Assembly: GCF_041431415.1 (NCBI RefSeq) | Contig: NZ_CP107845.1 | Coordinates: 4,278,001 to 4,342,000, forward strand | Reading direction: 5' to 3' | Origin: Streptomyces sp. NBC_00513 | Lineage (GTDB): Bacteria; Actinomycetota; Actinomycetes; Streptomycetales; Streptomycetaceae | Length of the DNA stretch: 64,000 bases | Part shown: in pieces, positions 39,297 to 49,394 of the stretch | Layout: the number at the start of each line of letters is the position of its first letter | Position numbering within the stretch: position 1 is the stretch's first letter | Notes under the pieces: model-generated | What the model was told of the DNA's origin: nothing | Database searches by the model: none | The model's input: the letters and a program-made list of their open reading frames with translations, nothing else | Translations under genes and position numbers: made by a program

Positions 39297-40226
39297 TCAG
39301 CTCTCGGTGCGGTACATCAGGTCCACCTCGTGGGTGGTGAAGCCGAGGCCCTCGTACACGGCGAGGGCGGCCGGGTTGTCGGCGTCCACGTAGAGCATCG
39401 CGGTGGGCAGGCCGGCCGCCGCGAGGTGGCGCAGGCCGATCGCGGTGAGGGCCTTGCCGAGGCCGCCGCCCTGGGCGCCGGGGCGGACGCCGACGACGTA
39501 GACCTCGCCGAGCCGCTCCTCGGCGTGGATCTTCGTCCAGTGGAAGCCGATCAGTTCGCCGTCGCGTTCCGCGAGGAAGAAGCCCTTGGCGTCGAACCAG
39601 GGCTGCGCGATGCGGTCGGCCAGGTCCCGTTCGGTGAGGGAGCCCTGCTCGGGGTGGTGGGCGAAGGCGGCCGCGTTCGCCGCGATCCAGGCCGCGTCGT
39701 CGGCGCCGGGGACGAAGGTGCGTACGGTGACCCCGGCCGGCAGGGCGGGTTCGGGCAGCGGCGGTGCCTCCGGGCCGAGCGGGCGGCGCAGCTGGCGCAG
39801 TTCGCGGAACAGGGTCAGACCGAGGACCTGCGCGAGGTGCCGGGCGGCGGACTTGCCGCCGTGGGCCCAGACGCGGATGCGCTTGCCCGAGGCGGCCAGC
39901 AGGGCGGTGCCCAGGGCCCGGCCGTGGCCGCGGCCGCGCAGGGAGGGGTGGACGACGAGTTCCGCGGCGGGGGCCTCCACCGGGTCGGTGTCCTCCAGTT
40001 GCCCGTACGCGGTGAGGCGTCCGTCGGCGGTGAGCAGGAAGTGCCGGATGCCCTCGCGGGGTCCGCCGCGGAGCTGGATGCGTCCCTGTTCGGACACGGC
40101 GGTGGTGCCGTCGGTGCGGGCGGCGTCCGTGATCAGGGTGAGTACGGCGTCGGCCTGTTCCTCCGTCAGCTCGTCGAGGGTCTCAATCTGCCGTCCCGGC
40201 TCCAGGGCCGCTGCTGCGTCAGTCAT
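39297..40226 (-). CDS. mshD: Mycothiol synthase
   Basis: A 309-residue protein with two tandem GNAT domains. Domain 1 has ELVVHPSLRGRGHGRALGTA; domain 2 has VYVVGVRPGAQGGGLGKALT and ends ADNPAALAVYEGLGFTTHEV. MshD acetylates Cys-GlcN-Ins with acetyl-CoA, the last step of mycothiol biosynthesis. The conserved C-terminal EVDLMYR block is present. ATG 40226 (MTDAAAALEP) was chosen over the frame opening at 40247. Confidence 0.94.
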   Translation of the reverse strand: MTDAAAALEPGRQIETLDELTEEQADAVLTLITDAARTDGTTAVSEQGRIQLRGGPREGIRHFLLTADGRLTAYGQLEDTDPVEAPAAELVVHPSLRGRGHGRALGTALLAASGKRIRVWAHGGKSAARHLAQVLGLTLFRELRQLRRPLGPEAPPLPEPALPAGVTVRTFVPGADDAAWIAANAAAFAHHPEQGSLTERDLADRIAQPWFDAKGFFLAERDGELIGFHWTKIHAEERLGEVYVVGVRPGAQGGGLGKALTAIGLRHLAAAGLPTAMLYVDADNPAALAVYEGLGFTTHEVDLMYRTES

Positions 40227-40344
40227 GACCCCACCGTACGACCGCAACCAGCCCGTAACCCATTAGCCCCTGTCGTGCTACGCGCGTTGACAATAGGCTG
40301 CGGCGGACCTCCCAAGTTGTCTCGCTGTCCGCAAAGGGGACTAA

Positions 40345-42162
40345 ATGTCAGCGAAGCCACAACGGCACCGCCGAGCCCGCCGGTTGACCCTCGCCGCTCT
40401 CGCCGCCACGGCCGGCGCCGGAGCCCTGGTCGCCGCCGCCCTTCCGGCCGGAGCCGCGAGTGGTGGCGGTGCGGCCAAGAGCCGGACCGTCGACGTTCAG
40501 ATGCTTTCGTTCAATGACTTCCACGGCACGCTGGAGCCCCCGCAGGGTTCCTCCGGCACCGTGACCGAACGCCAGGCGGACGGCACCACCAAGGCCATAC
40601 CCGCGGGCGGCGTCGAGTACCTGGCGACGAGCCTGCGCGAAGCCCGCAAGGGCCACGAGTACTCCGTCACCGCCGCGGCCGGTGACATGATCGGCGGCAG
40701 CCCGATGCTGTCGGGGCTCTTCCACGACGAGCCGACCATCGAGGCGATGAACAAGCTCGGCTTGAACGTCTCCAGCGTCGGCAACCACGAGTTCGACGAG
40801 GGTAAGACCGAGCTGCGCCGCATGGCGTACGGCGGTTGCCACCCCACCGAGGGCTGTTTCGAGTACGGCAAGACGTTCACCGGAGCGGAGTTCCAGTACC
40901 TCGCCGCGAACGTGACGGACGTGAAGACCAAGCGTCCGCTGATGTCGCCCACCTTCGTCTGGAAGAAGGGGGACGTGAAGATCGGCTTCATCGGCGTCAC
41001 CCTGGAGGGCACTCCGGACGTCGTCACCGCCGAGGGCGTCAAGGGCCTCAAGTTCGGCGACGAGGTCGAGACGATCAACAAGTACGCCGCGGAGCTGAAC
41101 AAGCAGGGCGTGAAGTCGATCGTCGCGCTCATCCACGAGGGCGGTCTGCCCGCGGGCGGCGCGTACAACTACGACTGCGACACCCCCGGCGCGGGCGCCG
41201 GCATCTCGGGCGCGATCGTGGACATCGCCAAGAAGGTCGACCCCAAGGTCGACGCGCTGGTGACCGGCCACACGCACCAGGCGTACGCGTGCAACATCCC
41301 CGACCCGGCGGGCAACCCGCGCACGGTCACCTCGGCCGCATCCATCGGTCGGCTGTACACGGACACCACGCTCACGTACGACCGGCAGACCAAGGACATC
41401 GTCCGTACGCCGGTCACCTCGCCCAAGCCGGTCAACAAGGTCGTGGGCCGCGAGCAGCCCAAGGCCGCGGACATGAGCGACCTGATCCGGCGTTGGAACG
41501 AGCTGGCGGCCCCGATCGCGAGCCGCCCCCAGGGCTTCATCTCGGCCGACATCCCGGGTCGCGGCTCGGAGGCGCCCGAGAAGCCGCTCGGCGACCTGAT
41601 CGCCGACGCGCAGCTGGAGGCCCTGGCCCCGGCCGACAAGGGTGGCGCGCAGCTGGCCGTCATGAACCCGGGCGGCATCCGTTCGGACCTCGCCTTCAAG
41701 GCCTCCGGGGCCGAGGGCGACGGTGTGGTGACGTACGGCGAGTCCTTCACGGTCCAGCCGTTCACCAACATGATGAACATCGTGGACCTGACCGGCGCGC
41801 AGCTGATCACCGCGCTGCAGCAGCAGGTCAGCGGTACGGTCAACGGCCCGAACCCGAAGATCCTCCAGGTCTCGAAGGGCTTCACGTACACCCTGGACCT
41901 GACGAAGGCGGGCGCGGACCGCATCGTCGTGGACTCGGTGAAGCTGAACGGCGCGGCCATCGACCCCGCCAAGACCTACCGGGTCGCGATGAACGAGTTC
42001 CTCGCGGGCGGCGGTGACGGTTTCACCGTCCTGAAGGAGCACAAGAACAAGCTGGTGGGCGCGTCCGACCTGGACTGCTTCAACGCCTACCTGACGAACA
42101 ACTCCTCGCAGGAGTCCCCGATCGCGCCGCCGGCGGCGAACCGGATCACGATCGTCAAGTAA
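40345..42162 (+). CDS. Secreted 5'-nucleotidase / UshA-like phosphoesterase
   Basis: A 605-residue exported enzyme. Signal: basic RHRRARR then LTLAALAATAGAGALVAAAL, cleavage near PAGAASG. The metallophosphatase domain carries FNDFHGTLEP, AAGDMIGGSPMLSG, VGNHEFDEG and TGHTHQAY, all dinuclear metal ligands. The C-terminal nucleotidase domain has AVMNPGGIRSDL and FTVQPFTNMMNIVDL. It probably releases phosphate from nucleotides outside the cell, fitting the phosphate neighbourhood. ATG 40345 has AAAGGGG upstream. A strong bidirectional terminator follows. Confidence 0.93.
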   Translation: MSAKPQRHRRARRLTLAALAATAGAGALVAAALPAGAASGGGAAKSRTVDVQMLSFNDFHGTLEPPQGSSGTVTERQADGTTKAIPAGGVEYLATSLREARKGHEYSVTAAAGDMIGGSPMLSGLFHDEPTIEAMNKLGLNVSSVGNHEFDEGKTELRRMAYGGCHPTEGCFEYGKTFTGAEFQYLAANVTDVKTKRPLMSPTFVWKKGDVKIGFIGVTLEGTPDVVTAEGVKGLKFGDEVETINKYAAELNKQGVKSIVALIHEGGLPAGGAYNYDCDTPGAGAGISGAIVDIAKKVDPKVDALVTGHTHQAYACNIPDPAGNPRTVTSAASIGRLYTDTTLTYDRQTKDIVRTPVTSPKPVNKVVGREQPKAADMSDLIRRWNELAAPIASRPQGFISADIPGRGSEAPEKPLGDLIADAQLEALAPADKGGAQLAVMNPGGIRSDLAFKASGAEGDGVVTYGESFTVQPFTNMMNIVDLTGAQLITALQQQVSGTVNGPNPKILQVSKGFTYTLDLTKAGADRIVVDSVKLNGAAIDPAKTYRVAMNEFLAGGGDGFTVLKEHKNKLVGASDLDCFNAYLTNNSSQESPIAPPAANRITIVK

Positions 42163-42192
42163 CACCAGGCGACACTTTCGCGCACAGCGCGC

Positions 42193-42232
42193 CCGAAGGG
42201 GCGACGGGCCCGGCGGCCCGTCGCCCCTTCGG
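42193..42232 (+). terminator. Bidirectional terminator between convergent genes
   Basis: CCGAAGGGGCGACGGGCC, a four-base loop, then its exact complement: an 18-bp perfect stem between the nucleotidase (plus) and the hydrolase ending at 42268 (minus). It has no T run. Confidence 0.82.
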
Positions 42233-42267
42233 CGTTCCCGGCGGTCCCCGGCGCCGCCGGGAGGGGT

Positions 42268-43050
42268 TCAGAGCCGGTCGAGGAACGCCCCGACGGCCTC
42301 GTGGAAGCCCCGCGGGTCGGTGAACGGCACGAAGTGGTCCCCGTCGAGCGGGGCGTACGAGGTTCCCGGCCGTCGGGTGACCATCGCGTCGGCCAGTCGC
42401 CGCGGGAGGGCCGCGCTGCGGGTGCCGTGGATCAGCAGGGCGGGGCAGGTGCTCGCCAGCCAGGCGTCCCAGTGGTCGCCCCGGCAGGCGTGGATGGAGT
42501 CGAGCATGTCCTGCGGGTGGAACGGCAGCCGCCAGTGCCCGGTGTCGGGCAGCGGTCGCAGGGCGCCGGTGACGAACTGGGCGACGATCGGGCCGACGGC
42601 CGCGAGGAGCGCCTCGGGGCTCTCGCCGGTGTACGGGATCCCGCGCAGGAAGGGGAACGGCTCCGGCCCGTCGGGGTCGACCTCCAGCCCGGCGTCCACG
42701 TCGATGAGCGCGCGGACCCGGTCGGGGTGGGCGGCGGCCAGGTGGATCGCGTTGAGGCCGCCGAGGGAGTAGCCGAGGACGGCGACGGGGGCGTCGAGGC
42801 CGAGGTGGTCGAGGAGGGCCACGGCGTCGGCGACGTAGCCCTCGCGCCGGTAGTCGGGGGCCCGGTCGGAGTCGCCGTGGCCGCGCTGGTCGGGGGCGAT
42901 GACCCGCCAGGCGTCGCCGAGGTGGGCGGCGAGGCCGGTGAAGGCGGCGCCTTCGGAGAGGCCGCCGTGGAGCACGAGCAGCGGCCGGCCGGGGCCGCCG
43001 AAGTCCAGGTGGGACAGGGTGCGGTCGTCGATCTTCAGCTCGTGGCGCAT
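42268..43050 (-). CDS. Alpha/beta-hydrolase
   Basis: A 260-residue hydrolase. It has the oxyanion block LVLHGGLSEGAAF, APDQRGHGDSDR, the nucleophile elbow LGYSLGGLNA (Ser), and the late catalytic His in LDGDHFVPFTDP. All three catalytic positions are present, so it is probably an active esterase or peptidase; the substrate is unknown. Divergent from the TetR gene at 43216, with only 165 bases between, so TetR may regulate it. Confidence 0.9.
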   Translation of the reverse strand: MRHELKIDDRTLSHLDFGGPGRPLLVLHGGLSEGAAFTGLAAHLGDAWRVIAPDQRGHGDSDRAPDYRREGYVADAVALLDHLGLDAPVAVLGYSLGGLNAIHLAAAHPDRVRALIDVDAGLEVDPDGPEPFPFLRGIPYTGESPEALLAAVGPIVAQFVTGALRPLPDTGHWRLPFHPQDMLDSIHACRGDHWDAWLASTCPALLIHGTRSAALPRRLADAMVTRRPGTSYAPLDGDHFVPFTDPRGFHEAVGAFLDRL

Positions 43051-43077
43051 GGCGTGGCTTCTCCCCGGGTGTGATCG

Positions 43078-43107
43078 GTCGGATCGATCGACGGGTCGGA
43101 TCGATCG
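43078..43107. repeat. 13-base direct repeat in the hydrolase/TetR divergent region
   Basis: GTCGGATCGATCG occurs at 43078-43090 and 43095-43107, start-to-start 17 bases; each contains the palindrome CGATCG. It lies about 30 bases upstream of the hydrolase start and could be a regulator site. Confidence 0.7.
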
Positions 43108-43215
43108 GTGTTCCGGTTCAAGGCTGCCGGCATTTGGGCAAGCGCGCAATACGCATGTGTAGTGCATCTGCCTGAGGCGAGCGCCCAAGAACCGGGGCGC
43201 GGATACGATCCCCGC

Positions 43216-43785
43216 ATGGGAAATCGCGAGGACCTGTTGGCCGGAGCGCGCCGCTGCCTGGAGGAGAAGGGCTATCTGCGCACGACCGTGCGCGACATCG
43301 CCTCGGCGTCGAAGGTGAGCATGGCCGCGATCGGCTACCACTTCGGTTCGCGCGAGGCGCTCCTGAACCGCGCGCTGTTCGACGCCATGGACGAGTGGGC
43401 CGCGGCGGCCGGCCGGCTCGCCGGCGAGGGGGACACCGCCGAGGAGCGGTACGCCGACACCTGGGACCGCAAGATCCGGGACTTCGGCGACATGCGCTGG
43501 CTGTGGATCGCCAACGTCGAGGCCTTCGTCCACGCGCAGTCCTCGCCCGAGGTCCTCGCGATCCTCGCCGAGGGCCAGCGCCGGTCCCGGCGCATGGTCG
43601 CGGCCCAACTCCGGGGCGTCCCCGAGGAAGAGGTCTCCGAAGCGGACGTACGGGCCCTCGGTTCGGTGCACATCGCGCTGCTCAGCGGCGTGATGGTGCA
43701 GTGCCTGACCGACCCGGAGGCGGCGCCGGACGGCCACGAGCTCGCCCAAGGCCTGCGCGCCATGGCGGAGTTGCTCGAAAGCTGA
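43216..43785 (+). CDS. TetR-family regulator
   Basis: A 189-residue repressor. The N-terminal HTH is GARRCLEEKGYLRTTVRDIA then SASKVSMAAIGYHFGSREAL, the classical TetR helix-turn-helix with YHFGS(R/K). The C-terminal ligand domain is unassigned. ATG 43216 is the natural start, though the frame opens earlier. Divergent from the hydrolase; the direct repeats at 43078-43107 are candidate sites. Confidence 0.9.
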   Translation: MGNREDLLAGARRCLEEKGYLRTTVRDIASASKVSMAAIGYHFGSREALLNRALFDAMDEWAAAAGRLAGEGDTAEERYADTWDRKIRDFGDMRWLWIANVEAFVHAQSSPEVLAILAEGQRRSRRMVAAQLRGVPEEEVSEADVRALGSVHIALLSGVMVQCLTDPEAAPDGHELAQGLRAMAELLES

Positions 43786-43862
43786 CCACTACCGATGGGT
43801 AGCAATGCCCGGTCCCGCATGCCATGATCCCGTCCCACCACTGGGTCGGCGAAGGGGCGGGC

Positions 43863-44741
43863 ATGGGAAGCGGAATGGACCGGCGGAGGTTCCTGGTCGG
43901 CGCGCTGGCGGCGGGAGCCGCCCTCGGGACGGGGGCGGCGGGCCGGGCCTCGGCGGCCACGCTCGGCACACAGGACTGGATGGCCGGCCTCGCCGACTCC
44001 ACCCCCCTCCAGCGCATGACCATCCCCGGCACCCACGACTCCGGCGCCCGCAAGGGCGGGCTCTACGTCGCCTGCCAGAACACCTCGATCGCGCAGCAGC
44101 TCGACGCGGGCATCCGCTTCCTCGACGTCCGATGTCGGGTCACGGGCGGCTCGTTCGCCATCCACCACGCGGCCTTCTTCCAGGACCTGATGTTCGGGGA
44201 CGTCCTCGTCGACTGTGGGAACTTCCTCGCCGCGCACCCCTCCGAGACCGTGCTGATGCGCGTCAAGCAGGAGTACTCCGAGGACAGCGACGCCACCTTC
44301 CGCGCCGTCTTCGACGACTACCTCGACAACCGGGGCTGGCGTCCCCTCTTCCGGATCGCCGACACCCTGCCCTCGTCCCTGGGGCAGGCCCGCGGCAAGG
44401 TGGTGCTGCTCGCCGACAACGGCGGACTGCCCGGCCTGCGGTACGGCGACGGGAACGTCTTCGACATCCAGGACGACTACAACACCGAGCCCTTCGCCAA
44501 GCGGGGCCGGATCGAGAACCACTTCCGCAAGGCCGTGCAGCAGCCCGGGAAGCTGTTCGTGAACTACGCCAGCACCGCCGCCTACATGCCCCCGCGCTGG
44601 AACTCCGACCGACTCAACCCGCAGGTCCACGGCTTCGTGGACGGCGGGGAGATGGCCGGCCGGACCGGGCTCGGCATCGTCCCCATGGACTTCCCCAACA
44701 CCCGCTCCGGACTCGTCACCTCACTGATCCGGCACAACTGA
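43863..44741 (+). CDS. Tat-exported phosphatidylinositol-specific phospholipase C-like protein
   Basis: A 292-residue protein. MDRRRFLVGALAAGAALGTG is a twin-arginine signal. The PI-PLC X domain follows: PLQRMTIPGTHDSGARK (first catalytic His), AQQLDAGIRFLDVRCRV, SFAIHHAAFFQDLMFGDVL (second His), LMRVKQEYSE. Bacterial enzymes of this group cleave phosphatidylinositol outside the cell without calcium. ATG 43863 has GAAGGGGCGGG upstream. Its stop overlaps the convergent kinase gene by 21 bases. Confidence 0.9.
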   Translation: MGSGMDRRRFLVGALAAGAALGTGAAGRASAATLGTQDWMAGLADSTPLQRMTIPGTHDSGARKGGLYVACQNTSIAQQLDAGIRFLDVRCRVTGGSFAIHHAAFFQDLMFGDVLVDCGNFLAAHPSETVLMRVKQEYSEDSDATFRAVFDDYLDNRGWRPLFRIADTLPSSLGQARGKVVLLADNGGLPGLRYGDGNVFDIQDDYNTEPFAKRGRIENHFRKAVQQPGKLFVNYASTAAYMPPRWNSDRLNPQVHGFVDGGEMAGRTGLGIVPMDFPNTRSGLVTSLIRHN

Positions 44742-46193
44742 CGCGCCGCCCGAGGGCGGTGACGCCTGCGGATCCGCTGCCGGCGGAGGGGTCGGCGCGC
44801 CCGGGATGCGGAGCACCGCCTCCGTGCCCGGGCCGCCGTCCCGGGCCGCCCGCAGCTCGGCGCTGCCGCCCGCGCGGCCCACCGTACGGGCCACGATCGA
44901 CAGGCCCAGCCCGCTGCCGGGCAGGGCGCGGGCCGACGGGGACCGCCAGAACCGCTCGAAGACGTGCGGCAGGTCCTGGTCCGGGATGCCCGGCCCGTGG
45001 TCCCGTACGGTCAGCTCCCCGGCGTGCAGCGCCACCTCGACCCGGCCGCCGGGCGGGCTGAACTTCACCGCGTTGTCCAGGACGTTGACCACCGCACGCT
45101 CCAGCGCCGCCGCCTCGCCCCGCACGTACCAGGGCTCCAGCGACGAGCCGAACGTCAGCTCCGGACCGCGCAGCCGGGCCCGCGACAGCGCGGACCCGAC
45201 GATCTCGTGCAGGGCCACCACCCCGAGCGGGCCCGGCGAGGCCGCGTCCGGGCGGGACAGCTCCTGGAGGTCCCCGATCAGCGACGCCAACTCCGTCATC
45301 TGCGCCTTCACCGACGCCAGCAGCTCCCGGCGGTCCTGCGGCGGAATCGCCCGGCCGGTCTCCTCGCTGCGCGCCAGCAGCTCGATGTTCGTCCGCAGTG
45401 AGGTCAGCGGGGTGCGCAGCTCGTGACCGGCGTCCGCGATCAGCTGGGCCTGCCGGTCCCGGGAGGAGGCCAGTGCGGCGGTCATCGAGTTGAAGGACCG
45501 AGACAGCCGGGCGATCTCGTCCTCGCCCTCGTCGGGGATCCGCACCGTGAGGTCCTCGGTACGGGCGATGTGCTCGACGGCGCCGGTGAGTTCGTCGACC
45601 GGCCGCAGACCGGTACGGGCCACCCACAGGCCGGCCGCGCCCGCGCCCACGACACCGATGCCGGACACCAGGAGCAGTACCCAGGCCAGCGTGGACAGCG
45701 GCTTGTCGATGTCGGCGAGCGGCTTGGCGATGGAGATGCCGAACACGGGCCCGCCGGACACCACCTGCGCGGGCGTCGTGTAGACGCGCATGTCGACGCC
45801 TTCGGAGGTCGTCACGTCCTGGAGGGTGGCCCGCCGCTTGCCCGCCGCGATCTCCCTGTCGATGGCGGTCACCGGCAGCGTCGCCGGCCCGCTCACCCAG
45901 CAGTGCCCGCCCTGGTCGGTGACGATCTGGACCGTCGCGTTCAGGTTCCCGGCGATGTCCTGCTGCGATTCGGCGGGGCGGGTCACACAGCGGCCCCCGT
46001 CCAGTACCCGCCCCACCTGCGGGTTCGGGTTGGTGGCCATCAGCGAGCGGTCCAGCTGGTCCCGCAGCTGGGCGCGCACCATCACCCAGGACACCGCCGC
46101 CACGGCGGCCACGGCGACCGCGACCGCGACCGCGACCAGCAGCGCCAGCCGGGAGCGCAGCGGCAGCGCGCGGAATCCGGCGACCGGGTTCAC
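44721..46193 (-). CDS. MprB-like sensor histidine kinase
   Basis: A 490-residue kinase. Helices at residues 14-37 ([20 protein letters not shown]) and about 168-190 flank an extracytoplasmic domain with two Cys ([19 protein letters not shown]). Then come HAMP, the H-box [20 protein letters not shown], and N/G boxes [37 protein letters not shown]. It starts at GTG 46193 in a GTGA overlap with the response regulator stop. The neighbouring HtrA-like protease mirrors mprAB-pepD in mycobacteria, which points to an envelope-stress role (inference). Confidence 0.93.
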   Translation of the reverse strand: MNPVAGFRALPLRSRLALLVAVAVAVAVAAVAAVSWVMVRAQLRDQLDRSLMATNPNPQVGRVLDGGRCVTRPAESQQDIAGNLNATVQIVTDQGGHCWVSGPATLPVTAIDREIAAGKRRATLQDVTTSEGVDMRVYTTPAQVVSGGPVFGISIAKPLADIDKPLSTLAWVLLLVSGIGVVGAGAAGLWVARTGLRPVDELTGAVEHIARTEDLTVRIPDEGEDEIARLSRSFNSMTAALASSRDRQAQLIADAGHELRTPLTSLRTNIELLARSEETGRAIPPQDRRELLASVKAQMTELASLIGDLQELSRPDAASPGPLGVVALHEIVGSALSRARLRGPELTFGSSLEPWYVRGEAAALERAVVNVLDNAVKFSPPGGRVEVALHAGELTVRDHGPGIPDQDLPHVFERFWRSPSARALPGSGLGLSIVARTVGRAGGSAELRAARDGGPGTEAVLRIPGAPTPPPAADPQASPPSGGASVVPDQ

Positions 46194-46936
46194 TCGGGCC
46201 CTCCGTGGTCCCCGGCCCCGGCGGCGCGCAGCACGTATCCCACCCCGCGCACGGTGTGGACCAGGCGCGGCTCCCCGCCGGCCTCGGTCTTGCGGCGCAG
46301 GTACATCACGTACACGTCCAGGGAGTTGGAGCTGGGTTCGAAGTCGAAGCCCCAGACGGTCTTCAGGATCTGCTCCCGGGTCAGGACCTGGCGCGGGTGC
46401 GCGAGGAACATCTCCAGCAGCGTGAACTCGGTGCGGGTCAGCTCCACCTGCCGCCCGGCCCGGGTCACCTCGCGGGTCGCGAGGTCCATCCGCAGGTCGC
46501 CGAAGGTCAGCGCGTCCTCGGGCTCCGGCCCGCCGGCCGCGGGCGCGGTGTACGAGCTGCGCCGCAGCAGCGCCCGGACCCGAGCGAACAGCTCGTCCAG
46601 CTCGAACGGCTTCACCAGGTAGTCGTCGGCGCCCGCGTCGAGGCCGGTGACGCGGTCGCCGACGGTGTCGCGGGCGGTCAGCATCAGGATCGGGGTGGTG
46701 CTGCCGGCGGCGCGCAGCCGCCGGGCCGCGGTCAAGCCGTCCATCCGCGGCATCTGGATGTCCAGCACGATCAGGTCGGGGGCGTACGAGACCGCCTGGT
46801 CGAGGGCGTCCAGGCCGTCGACCGCGGTCCGCGCGCCGTATCCCTCGAAGGCGAGGGAGCGGCGCAGGGCCTCGCGGACGGCCGGCTCGTCGTCGACGAC
46901 GAGGATGCGCTGCTGGTCGCCTTCGGCGGCGTTCAT
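46190..46936 (-). CDS. MprA-like OmpR-family response regulator
   Basis: A 248-residue regulator. The receiver has [20 protein letters not shown], phospho-Asp in [16 protein letters not shown], Thr in PILMLTARD, Lys in [20 protein letters not shown]. The winged-helix output has [62 protein letters not shown] 46936; the stop overlaps the kinase start. First gene of the two-component operon; the protease gene ends 50 bases upstream. Confidence 0.94.
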   Translation of the reverse strand: MNAAEGDQQRILVVDDEPAVREALRRSLAFEGYGARTAVDGLDALDQAVSYAPDLIVLDIQMPRMDGLTAARRLRAAGSTTPILMLTARDTVGDRVTGLDAGADDYLVKPFELDELFARVRALLRRSSYTAPAAGGPEPEDALTFGDLRMDLATREVTRAGRQVELTRTEFTLLEMFLAHPRQVLTREQILKTVWGFDFEPSSNSLDVYVMYLRRKTEAGGEPRLVHTVRGVGYVLRAAGAGDHGGPE

Positions 46937-46986
46937 GTGGGTCCCCCGGGGGTGGTGGTCGGTCCTATCAGACTCGCACGGGGCGC

Positions 46987-48210
46987 CTAGAAGGAGGTCC
47001 CGAAGCCGTTGGCGGCGCCGCCCGAGTCGCCGGCGCCCGAGTCGGCGCCGTCGTTGCCGGCGCTGCCGCTTCCGCTGCCGCCGCCGCGCAGGGAGTCGAG
47101 GTCGGCCTTGATGGTGTTGACCGGAATGGCGAAGCCGAGGCCGACGCTGCCGGCGCTGCTGCTGTCACTGGAGGGGGAGTAGATCGCGGAGGGCATTCCG
47201 ACGATCTCGCCGTTCATGTTGACGAGGGCGCCGCCGGAGTTGCCGGGGTTGAGCGAGGCGTCCGTCTGGATGGCCTTGTAGGAGGTGGTGTTCTGGCCGG
47301 TGTTCCCGTTGAACTGCTGTCCCTCGTACGAGAACGGCCAGCCGCCGCCTTGGCGGCCCTGCGGGGCCTGCTGCTCGGACTTGGGCACGTTCACGTCGCG
47401 GTTCAGGGCGGAGACGATGCCGCTGGTGACGGTTCCGGTCAGCCGGTCCGGGGAGCCGATGGCCACGACCTCGTCGCCCACCTTGAGCCCGTCGGAGTTG
47501 CCGAGCTTGGCCGCCTTGAGGCCACTGGCGCCCTGGAGCTTGATCAGGGCGAGGTCCTTGTCCGGGTCGGTGCCGACGGTCTTGGCGGTGTACTTCTTGC
47601 CGTCGCTCATCGTCACCTGGATCTCGGAAGCCCCCTCGACCACGTGGTTGTTGGTGACGATCTCCCCGTCGGCGGTGAGGACGATGCCGGAGCCGGTGCC
47701 CTGGCCGGACGAGGTGCGGGTGTCGATGCGCACGACGGACGGGCTGACTTGCTCGGCCACGCCGGAGACGGTGCCGTTGCTGGACTGGGAGACGTTGGTG
47801 CCGCTGATGCCGGAGCCGCCGGTGTTCTGCCCGCCGAGGTACTGCTGCACCGCCGCGGCGGTGCCACCGCCCACGACGGCGGCGGCCAGCGCGACGGCGG
47901 CCAGCAGGGCCACGGGCCGCTTGGCGCGGGCCGGCCCGGCGTGCGCGGGCCCTTCCGGGGCGGGCGCGGGCCGGTCCCGGCCGCCGTCTTCGGCGGGCAC
48001 CGTCTCGCCCGGGACGACGGGCGGCCGGTGCGCCTCGTGCCAACCGGGCGCCGGCGCGGCGGGCGGGTACGGGGGCGGCGGCGGGTAGGCGCCCGCCGCG
48101 GCCTCCTGGGCGAGCCGGTCACGTCCGCGCTGCCAGTCCTCGCCGAACGGCTCGGGCTGGGGGCGGTTCTCCTGGGGGTACTCGCCTTCGCGGCGGAAGC
48201 TCTCGGTCAT
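46987..48210 (-). CDS. HtrA/PepD-like trypsin-family serine protease
   Basis: A 407-residue membrane-anchored protease. A Pro-rich cytoplasmic region is followed by one helix near residue 95-120 ([20 protein letters not shown]). The trypsin-like domain has a His in [13 protein letters not shown], Asp in [13 protein letters not shown] and Ser in [17 protein letters not shown], a complete triad. There is no PDZ domain: after [18 protein letters not shown] only a Gly/Ser tail remains. It sits just upstream of the MprAB-like pair in the same direction, as pepD lies beside mprAB. Confidence 0.92.
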   Translation of the reverse strand: MTESFRREGEYPQENRPQPEPFGEDWQRGRDRLAQEAAAGAYPPPPPYPPAAPAPGWHEAHRPPVVPGETVPAEDGGRDRPAPAPEGPAHAGPARAKRPVALLAAVALAAAVVGGGTAAAVQQYLGGQNTGGSGISGTNVSQSSNGTVSGVAEQVSPSVVRIDTRTSSGQGTGSGIVLTADGEIVTNNHVVEGASEIQVTMSDGKKYTAKTVGTDPDKDLALIKLQGASGLKAAKLGNSDGLKVGDEVVAIGSPDRLTGTVTSGIVSALNRDVNVPKSEQQAPQGRQGGGWPFSYEGQQFNGNTGQNTTSYKAIQTDASLNPGNSGGALVNMNGEIVGMPSAIYSPSSDSSSAGSVGLGFAIPVNTIKADLDSLRGGGSGSGSAGNDGADSGAGDSGGAANGFGTSF

Positions 48211-48347
48211 GTCTATGACTGTGTCCGGGGATCATGAGAGCTTCCTGAGTCCCGGCTGAGAAGCCCGACAGAACCGCGTATGCCCGATATAAGGACAGGG
48301 GTCGGGATCGGGCTCGGGGATGCCCGAGCCCGACCGACGGAGAGGTC

Positions 48348-49370
48348 CTAGTGGCAGCCGCAGGACCGTCGGATCACGAGCGCCGACGGGAACTGCTTGA
48401 GCCGTTCCCGGCGCGAGCCCGCCACCCGCAGGGCGTCGTCCAGCACGAGGTCCACCGCCGCGCGCGCCATCGCCGTGCGGTCGGAGGCGATGGTGGTCAG
48501 CGGCGGGTCCGTCAGCGCCGCTTCCTTGACGTCGTCGAAGCCGGCCACGGCCAGTTCGCCCGGTACGTCGATGCGCAGCTCCCGCGCCGCCCGCAGCACA
48601 CCGATGGCCTGGTCGTCGGTGGCGCAGAAGATCGCCGGGGGCCGGTTCGGCCCCGACAGGACCTCCAGGGCGACGGTGTACGCGTCGTAGCGGTTGTACG
48701 GGGCCTCGAAGAGCCGCCCCTCCACCGAGCGCCCGGCCTCCAGCATGGCCCGCCGCCAGCCCTCGACGTGGTCCGCGACCGGGTCGCCGACCGACGGGGT
48801 GTTCTCGACGCCGCCGATGCAGGCCACGTACGGGTGCCCGTGCTCCAACAGGTGCCGGGTGGCGAGCTGCGCGCCGCCGATGTCGTCGGTGATCACCGCG
48901 ACGTCGTCGATGGCCTCGGGACGCTCGTGCAGCAGCACGATCCGCGCGTCCCACGCCTCGATCTCCGAGGCGGCGCGCTCGCTCATGCCCTGGCTGACCA
49001 GGATCAGCCCGGAGACCCGCATGCCGAGGAAGGCCCGCAGGTAGTGGACCTCGCGCTCGTCGCGGTAGTCGGAGTTGCCGACCAGGACCATCTTCCCGCG
49101 CTCGGCGGCGGCCTGTTCGACCGCGTGCGCCATCTCCGCGAAGAACGGCTGCCGGGCGTCCGGGACGATCATGCCTATGAGGTCGGTGCGCCGGGACGCC
49201 ATGGCCTGCGCGACCCGGTCGGGCCGGTAGCCCAGCTCCTTGATCGCGGCGAGTACACGCTCGCGCGTGGCCGGGGCAACCGGCCTGGGTCCGTTGTTGA
49301 TGACATAGCTCACGACGGCGGTAGAGGTACCCGCAAGTCGCGCCACGTCATCCCGCGTCACCTTGGCCAC
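48348..49370 (-). CDS. LacI-family transcriptional regulator
   Basis: A 340-residue regulator. The LacI headpiece is [20 protein letters not shown] and INNGPRPV, hinge [20 protein letters not shown]. The periplasmic-binding-protein-like core runs to the end with the Streptomyces-typical tail RRSCGCH. The effector is not evident; no sugar gene is adjacent. GTG 49370 is the start. Confidence 0.92.
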   Translation of the reverse strand: MAKVTRDDVARLAGTSTAVVSYVINNGPRPVAPATRERVLAAIKELGYRPDRVAQAMASRRTDLIGMIVPDARQPFFAEMAHAVEQAAAERGKMVLVGNSDYRDEREVHYLRAFLGMRVSGLILVSQGMSERAASEIEAWDARIVLLHERPEAIDDVAVITDDIGGAQLATRHLLEHGHPYVACIGGVENTPSVGDPVADHVEGWRRAMLEAGRSVEGRLFEAPYNRYDAYTVALEVLSGPNRPPAIFCATDDQAIGVLRAARELRIDVPGELAVAGFDDVKEAALTDPPLTTIASDRTAMARAAVDLVLDDALRVAGSRRERLKQFPSALVIRRSCGCH

Positions 49371-49394
49371 GCGCGGCAGTCTACGCGGGGTGAC

